A DNA stretch of 10,414 nucleotides from an uncultured bacterium. Its GTDB lineage: Bacteria; Hydrogenedentota; Hydrogenedentia; Hydrogenedentales; JAEUWI01. Of the stretch, positions 6,043 through 10,414 are shown one piece after another. Position 1 is the stretch's first letter, and each line of letters opens with the position of its first letter. The notes under the pieces were generated by a model. It did no database searches. It was not told the DNA's origin and worked only from the letters and a program-made list of their open reading frames with translations. Where the stretch lies: contig CALAXS010000155.1 of NCBI GenBank assembly GCA_937895305.1, positions 1 to 10,414 of the forward strand, in the 5' to 3' direction. The position numbers and the translations under genes were made by a program.

Positions 6043-7800
6043 ATGGCCAAAGATCGTTATCTGGTGCTGGCGCGTAAGTGGCGCCCCCAGTCTTTTGACG
6101 ATGTTGTGGGCCAGGAACACATCACCCGCACCCTGAAAAACGCTATTTCCAGCGGTCGCATTCATCATGCCTTCCTCTTCATCGGTTCACGGGGTATCGG
6201 CAAAACCACTTCCGCGCGTATTCTCGCCAAGGCCCTGAACTGCCTGAATGCTGATGAACCCACCCCCGAACCTTGCGGTACCTGTGACAATTGCGTCTCC
6301 ATCAGCCAGGGCAACAATATCGATGTCATAGAAATCGATGGTGCCTCCAATAACGGTGTGGAAGATGTGCGCGAGATTCGCGACAACATCCGCATGGTCC
6401 CCACAAATGGCCGTTACAAGGTCTACATCATCGACGAAGTTCACCAGCTCTCTACAGCAGCGTTTAACGCCCTGCTCAAGACACTGGAAGAACCGCCGCC
6501 CCACGCCCTGTTTATATTGGCCACCACCGAAGCCCACAAAATTCCGGCCACCATCATCTCCCGTTGTCAGCGCTATGACTTTCGGCGGGTGCCTATCCCG
6601 AATATCGTCGAACTGCTCAACGAAATCCTCGATGCTGAAGGCATCAAGGCTTCCCCGGAGGCACTCCATGCCATTGCCCGTGCTGCCGAAGGCGGTATCC
6701 GAGATGCGGAGAGTATCCTCGACGAACTCATCACCTACTGTGATGGCGAGATTAACTTCAAAGACGTCTTCGACGTACTCGGCCTTGTGGACTGGGGAGT
6801 ACTCAATAAGCTGAGTCAGGCCATTCTGGACAAAGATATTGCGTCCCAGTTGCAACTGGTGGACGATGTCATTTCCGGCGGCAAGGATCTCTCGCAGTTC
6901 GTAGAGGAAATCCTGCGCTATTATCGCAACCTGCTCATCTGCAAGACTGCACCGGATGCGGGCCTGCTGAAACTGCCGGACGATGAAATTACAGAGATGA
7001 AGACCCAGGCGGGCCAGTATCCGCTTACGGTGTTGATAAATCATGTGGAAGAATTTGCGAAGCTCCATAGTAGCTTCGATTCACAGTTGGCACAGCGCAT
7101 TGCACTGGAATCGCTGCTCATTCGTATATCCCGGTTAAGCGCGAAAGTCACTGTAGATACCGTGCTGGAAAAGATTATCCAACTGGGTGAGCAAGGCGTG
7201 TCCGTAAGTTCAGGAACACCCGCACCGAAACCCGTACCGCGTAAGGCACCTTCGCCACCGCCCGGACCCCCGGCGGACCCTCCTGAGGCCGGTGCGACAC
7301 CCCTTGCGCCACCGCAACCGGCCCCAGTCCCCCAGCGCGAAGCTATCCGTGAGGAGCAGATCCCTGCTTTCTGGAAGCACCTCCAACATGCCGCAGGTGA
7401 GATCCGTTTAAGTACAGGGACCTGGTTGGGTTCGGCAAAGTCGGTGCGTATGGATGGGGATAAACTTATCCTGAGTTATTCGGCTATGGACGGCAAGGCT
7501 CGCGAGCATATCGAGCAGGCGGACAATCGCCAGGTATTGGAAAAGCTACTTCAGGAGCGCACGCAGAACTTGCGTACCTTCAGCACCGAAGTTGCCGCTG
7601 CGGATCCTGAAAATTTTACGCCGGCAGAAATTCCTGCGGACAAGCCGTACTACCCCAATGTAAACAAAGAGGAAGCCCTGGCAGCACTGAAGGACCCGGG
7701 GATTGCCCATGCGGTGGAGGTCTTTAAGGGGAACATTGCGGCATTTCAATCGGGCACTGAGTCGACATTGAATACTAACGAGGGACTGGACAATGACTAG
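6043..7800 (+). CDS. dnaX: DNA polymerase III subunit gamma/tau
   Basis: This is the clamp-loader ATPase that loads the beta sliding clamp and, as tau, links polymerase and helicase at the replication fork. The 585-residue protein has the family opening (LARKWRPQSFDDVVGQEH, 9-26), Walker A GSRGIGKT at 48-55, the zinc cysteines Cys67, 78, 81 and 84, IDGASNN at 98-104, Walker B IIDEVH at 129-134, and SRC at 173-175 with the arginine finger. Domain III follows, then a Pro-rich linker (about 388-432) and a tau-like C-terminal domain. No A-rich slippery site is seen, so a frameshifted gamma form is not supported. The frame is open back to 5905, but that stretch is SRP RNA; the ATG at 6043 has GGGAG 9 bases upstream and begins with the conserved N-terminus. 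It overlaps the next gene by 8 bases. The usual ybaB-recR neighbours are missing. Confidence 0.97.
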   Translation: MAKDRYLVLARKWRPQSFDDVVGQEHITRTLKNAISSGRIHHAFLFIGSRGIGKTTSARILAKALNCLNADEPTPEPCGTCDNCVSISQGNNIDVIEIDGASNNGVEDVREIRDNIRMVPTNGRYKVYIIDEVHQLSTAAFNALLKTLEEPPPHALFILATTEAHKIPATIISRCQRYDFRRVPIPNIVELLNEILDAEGIKASPEALHAIARAAEGGIRDAESILDELITYCDGEINFKDVFDVLGLVDWGVLNKLSQAILDKDIASQLQLVDDVISGGKDLSQFVEEILRYYRNLLICKTAPDAGLLKLPDDEITEMKTQAGQYPLTVLINHVEEFAKLHSSFDSQLAQRIALESLLIRISRLSAKVTVDTVLEKIIQLGEQGVSVSSGTPAPKPVPRKAPSPPPGPPADPPEAGATPLAPPQPAPVPQREAIREEQIPAFWKHLQHAAGEIRLSTGTWLGSAKSVRMDGDKLILSYSAMDGKAREHIEQADNRQVLEKLLQERTQNLRTFSTEVAAADPENFTPAEIPADKPYYPNVNKEEALAALKDPGIAHAVEVFKGNIAAFQSGTESTLNTNEGLDND

Positions 7801-8590
7801 GCCCGTCGACGCTGTGGTTGAAAAGTTACGCTACTTTCTGCTGGATATGGACGGGACAATCTACATGGGCGCGAACCCGATTCCAGGCGCAGCGGAATTT
7901 ATCCAGGCCTTGCGTGATACGGACCGCAAGTTTTTATTTTTTACCAATAACCCGACGAAGGATGCTGCGCAGTATTCGGAAAAACTTTCAGCCATGGGTA
8001 TTGATGCGGAGCCCGAGGATATTCTCACTTCCGGCGCAGCAACAGCACGGTATTTGATGAAGGCAACGGCGTATCGTCGGGCCTTTGTCCTGGGGAACGA
8101 TTCCTTTGAAGCGGAGCTGACCCGTGCTGGAATGACAGTGGTGGATGAAAATCCCGACGTGGTGGTTCTGGCCTTTGACACGACTCTGACCTATGAGAAA
8201 TTACGCCGTGCCAGCCGCTTTCTCCTGGATGATGTGCCCTACATTGCGACCAACCCGGATTTGGTTTGTCCCACACCGGATGGGCCCATCCCGGATTGCG
8301 GGTCTATGGCGGCGCTGCTGGAAAAGGCCACGGGGCGTACGCCCAAATATATTGGTAAGCCCAATGCAGAAATGGCGCAGATGGGGATGGACAAGCTGGG
8401 TGCGGACCCGGCCCACACGGCCATGGTGGGGGACCGATTGTATACGGACATGGCCATGGCGCATCAGACAGGCATCACCTCGATTCTGGTGTTGAGCGGT
8501 GAAGCGACACGGGAAGATGTGAAGGCGATAGATACACCGCCCGACGTCGTGGTGGATTCTGTGGCGGATCTTATCCATGTATTGCATTAA
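7793..8590 (+). CDS. HAD-superfamily phosphatase, class IIA (NagD/4-nitrophenylphosphatase-like)
   Basis: This is a cytoplasmic phosphohydrolase of the HAD IIA group, whose members act on nucleotides, 2-phosphoglycolate or sugar phosphates. All four HAD motifs are present in 265 residues: DMDGT at 18-22 (nucleophile Asp18, acid/base Asp20), FFTNN at 49-53 with Thr51, Lys189 in IGKPN, and GDRLYTD at 213-219 with the metal-binding acids. A C2-type cap lies between motifs II and III. The length is normal for NagD-like proteins. The ATG overlaps the dnaX stop by 8 bases, with GAGG about 9-10 bases upstream inside dnaX, so translation is coupled. comB follows after 3 bases. The shared operon suggests a housekeeping or metabolite-repair role, but the substrate cannot be read from sequence. 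Confidence 0.92.
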   Translation: MTRPVDAVVEKLRYFLLDMDGTIYMGANPIPGAAEFIQALRDTDRKFLFFTNNPTKDAAQYSEKLSAMGIDAEPEDILTSGAATARYLMKATAYRRAFVLGNDSFEAELTRAGMTVVDENPDVVVLAFDTTLTYEKLRRASRFLLDDVPYIATNPDLVCPTPDGPIPDCGSMAALLEKATGRTPKYIGKPNAEMAQMGMDKLGADPAHTAMVGDRLYTDMAMAHQTGITSILVLSGEATREDVKAIDTPPDVVVDSVADLIHVLH

Positions 8591-8593
8591 GCT

Positions 8594-9322
8594 ATGAGCG
8601 GGCAACGTTGGCATTTAATCGAAGGGGAGGCCGGGTGTCGGTTCGCTGTAGATCACGGGGCTGTGGCTATCATTGTAGATTCCCTTCGCGCCAGTGCGAC
8701 CGCGACCATGATCCTCCATGAAGGCGCTACTGCTATATTGGCGGTACGCGAGGTGGATGAGGCCCGTAGTGTAAAAGCCGAGTTGCCCGAAGCCCTGCTT
8801 TTCGGTGAGCGTGGCGGTGTTCCCCCCGAAGATTTTGATGGTGGAAACAGCCCTCAGGAAGTGGCCAGGACAAAGGGCAAAACGGTGATCTTCACGACGA
8901 CCACAGGTGCAGGGCGACTCGTTAGTGCGTGGGGGAGTGCAGCAGTTTACATGGGCACGACCCTGAATGCGCGGGCGGTGATGAAGGTGGCGAAGCACCA
9001 CAATAAAGACGTAGTGGTGATTCCCGCAGGGTTGAGCAGTGACCCGGATTTTGATGCCCAGGAAGACCGGGTTGCATCGGTAGCGATAGCCCTTGAGCAT
9101 GGCAGTATCGATGGCGAGGGGCAAAGTATGTTCAACGAATACAGGACCCGAATTGAGGCGGAAGGTGTGGGTGCTTTGTTTGATTCCGCGCCCCATGCAG
9201 CGAAACTACGCAAGGTCAATATGGAAAGTGATATTGCCTATTGCGCCCAAATGAACACGACAACAGTGGTGCCTGTGGGGGTGCGTCGCCACCCGCTGGG
9301 GGTATGGCTGGAACGGGCCTGA
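8594..9322 (+). CDS. comB: ComB-family protein (2-phosphosulfolactate phosphatase-like)
   Basis: ComB removes phosphate from (R)-2-phospho-3-sulfolactate, a step toward coenzyme M in methanogens and sulfolactate in bacteria; it is Mg-dependent and unrelated to HAD enzymes. Family motifs seen in the 242 residues are VDSLRAS at 28-34 (family form DVLRAT), GERGG at 71-75, FDGGNSP at 81-87, FTTTTGAG at 100-107 (family form TTTNGT), GTTLNA at 121-126 and the acidic AQED at 155-158. Changes in the first and fourth motifs (Ser30 for Val, Thr104 for Asn) suggest the substrate may differ. It starts 3 bases after the HAD phosphatase stop and has no clear Shine-Dalgarno, pointing to reinitiation after the upstream gene. 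comA and comC are not in the window, so true phosphosulfolactate use is unproven. Confidence 0.88.
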   Translation: MSGQRWHLIEGEAGCRFAVDHGAVAIIVDSLRASATATMILHEGATAILAVREVDEARSVKAELPEALLFGERGGVPPEDFDGGNSPQEVARTKGKTVIFTTTTGAGRLVSAWGSAAVYMGTTLNARAVMKVAKHHNKDVVVIPAGLSSDPDFDAQEDRVASVAIALEHGSIDGEGQSMFNEYRTRIEAEGVGALFDSAPHAAKLRKVNMESDIAYCAQMNTTTVVPVGVRRHPLGVWLERA

Positions 9323-9346
9323 TATAAATCCCTACCCGTAAGTGTT

Positions 9347-9352
9347 TATACT
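9347..9352 (+). promoter_or_regulatory. Possible -10 element before the CE7 esterase gene
   Basis: TATACT matches the -10 consensus at 5 of 6 positions and lies in the 74-base gap between comB and the esterase. No acceptable -35 is found 16-18 bases upstream and there is no TG extension, so the esterase may instead be read from the upstream operon. Confidence 0.25.
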
Positions 9353-9396
9353 ACTGATGGCCCATGGATTTGACCGGAAACGGAAGGAACGGAACC

Positions 9397-10353
9397 ATGC
9401 ATATCGTCGACATGCCGCAGGAGGAATTGAATCGCTGTAATTTCCAGCATACAACGCAGCCTGATTTCGACTCATTTTGGGAAAACTGTCTGTACGAGAG
9501 TAAGCAACAACCCCTGCTTCCCAAGGTCAATCCTGTCGAATACACGGTGCCCGGGGTGGTGGTGTCGGAAGTGTCTTATGAGGCTTTTGACGGGGGACGT
9601 ATTGCCGGGTGGTTCATTGCACCTCGTGATCCGGGGCCCAAACCAACGCTCATCTTTTATCACAGTTATGGCGGTACAAAGGGAAAGGTTTCAGATTACC
9701 TGAAGTGGGCCCTCCAGGGCTTTACCTGTCTTGCTTTTGATGTGCGTGGTCAGGGCGGGGATAGCTCCGATCTGGCGGAGTATCCACCTACCAGTATGAT
9801 GGGGTGGTTGACCCGTGGTCTCATGGATCCGCGTCGATATTATCTGGTTCGGTGTTATGTGGATGCCATTCGCGCCATTGATCTGGCGGAGACGCTGGAT
9901 GGGGTTAACAGCGAATGTATCGGACTATCGGGTGCCAGTCAGGGGGGTGCTTTGGCACTGGCGGCTTGCAGTATGGATCGCAGACCGCGTTTATGTATGG
10001 CCGAGTTGCCTGCGTTTTGTCATTTTGGCCGTACCTTTGAGTTATCCCGGGAGGCGCCCTGGACGGAGTATATTGAGTATTTCCAGCGATACCCGGAGCG
10101 TATTGAAGAGGCCATGCGTACCTTGAGTTATGTTGAATTGAACAATCTGACGGAGCATGTTTTTTGCCCCACCCTGATGAATGTGTGTCTCCAGGATACG
10201 GTAACCATACCCTCCACTATATACAGTGCCTATAACCACTTGCGTACTGCTGAGAAATCGATTGAGGTGTTCCCGTACAATGAACATGAATATGGTCTCA
10301 TGAATGAAACCATGATTCGTTGGGCACGGGCTTATTTGATGGATGAGGATTGA
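9397..10353 (+). CDS. Carbohydrate esterase family 7 (acetyl xylan esterase / cephalosporin-C deacetylase)
   Basis: CE7 enzymes are alpha/beta hydrolases, usually cytoplasmic hexamers, that remove acetyl groups from short xylo-oligosaccharides and cephalosporin C. The start at 9397 gives 318 residues, the same length as the Bacillus subtilis enzyme. All CE7 signatures are present: DMPQEEL near the N-terminus, the HSYGG oxyanion region at 89-93, RGQG at 117-120, GASQGG at 179-184 with nucleophile Ser181, DTVTIPST with Asp267, and EHEY with His297. There is no signal peptide, so it should act inside the cell on imported oligomers. AAGGA lies 8 bases before the chosen ATG; an upstream in-frame ATG at 9364 would add 11 residues not seen in the family. 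It follows comB by 74 bases on the same strand. No other xylan-degrading gene is in the window. Confidence 0.94.
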   Translation: MHIVDMPQEELNRCNFQHTTQPDFDSFWENCLYESKQQPLLPKVNPVEYTVPGVVVSEVSYEAFDGGRIAGWFIAPRDPGPKPTLIFYHSYGGTKGKVSDYLKWALQGFTCLAFDVRGQGGDSSDLAEYPPTSMMGWLTRGLMDPRRYYLVRCYVDAIRAIDLAETLDGVNSECIGLSGASQGGALALAACSMDRRPRLCMAELPAFCHFGRTFELSREAPWTEYIEYFQRYPERIEEAMRTLSYVELNNLTEHVFCPTLMNVCLQDTVTIPSTIYSAYNHLRTAEKSIEVFPYNEHEYGLMNETMIRWARAYLMDED

Positions 10354-10414
10354 ACCTTTCTTTTTATCACCCGACCTGATTTGGTACCATAAGAGCCTCA
10401 AAGTAAACCCGATG

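Noticed and set aside
6187..7068. Long antisense open frame (293 residues) opposite dnaX
   Set aside because: It is the mirror of a strongly conserved gene with no recognisable motif or ribosome binding site of its own.
7200..7350. Programmed frameshift in dnaX producing gamma
   Set aside because: No A-rich slippery heptamer was found near or before the Pro-rich linker; the tau frame is intact.
10354..10414. ATG at the last three bases as the start of another gene
   Set aside because: No Shine-Dalgarno is evident and no coding sequence is available to test it; the stretch shows no clear terminator or promoter.

Overview
The window reads as ordinary chromosome of a Gram-negative-type bacterium with moderately high GC. 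No phage, transposase, CRISPR array or defence gene was seen. Taxonomy is uncertain. One secreted protein ends in a Gly-Glu repeat linker, a Cys, one hydrophobic helix and an Arg pair. I associate that layout with environmental lineages such as Candidatus Hydrogenedentota and Lentisphaerae-like PVC bacteria. The SRP RNA is the short 4.5S type and followed by dnaX. I have no hard evidence for a species.

Left part (minus strand, 1-4017). From right to left along transcription there is a secreted zinc metalloprotease-like protein (2821-4017). It is followed by a 182-base spacer carrying an inverted pair of REP-like hairpins. Next come two translationally coupled oligopeptide/dipeptide ABC transporter ATPases (oppD 1583-2638, oppF 600-1586) with no permease or binding protein beside them. 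Last is the N-terminal 176 residues of a PP2C-type Ser/Thr phosphatase that runs off the left edge.

Middle (plus strand, 4018-6042). A 150-base divergent region holds a good extended -10 promoter for the metalloprotease and a weaker promoter for a 519-residue polytopic membrane protein (4168-5727), probably a GT-C/GT87-like glycosyltransferase. Behind it lies a compact regulatory stretch: a promoter, a terminator-like hairpin and a leader. Then comes the SRP RNA gene (5876-5994), whose core hairpin matches E. coli 4.5S RNA.

Right part (plus strand, 6043-10353). dnaX (tau/gamma clamp-loader subunit), a NagD-like HAD phosphatase and a ComB-family phosphatase sit with an 8-base overlap and a 3-base gap, so they very probably form one operon, perhaps sharing transcription with the SRP RNA. 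After 74 bases comes a carbohydrate esterase family 7 (acetyl xylan esterase/cephalosporin-C deacetylase) gene with an intact catalytic triad. The final 61 bases hold no gene I can support.

I did not find a convincing new multi-gene system. The points most worth a second look are the sorting-signal metalloprotease with its incomplete zinc motif, the REP-like doublet, the layered signals around the SRP RNA-dnaX junction, and the comB-HAD pairing downstream of dnaX.
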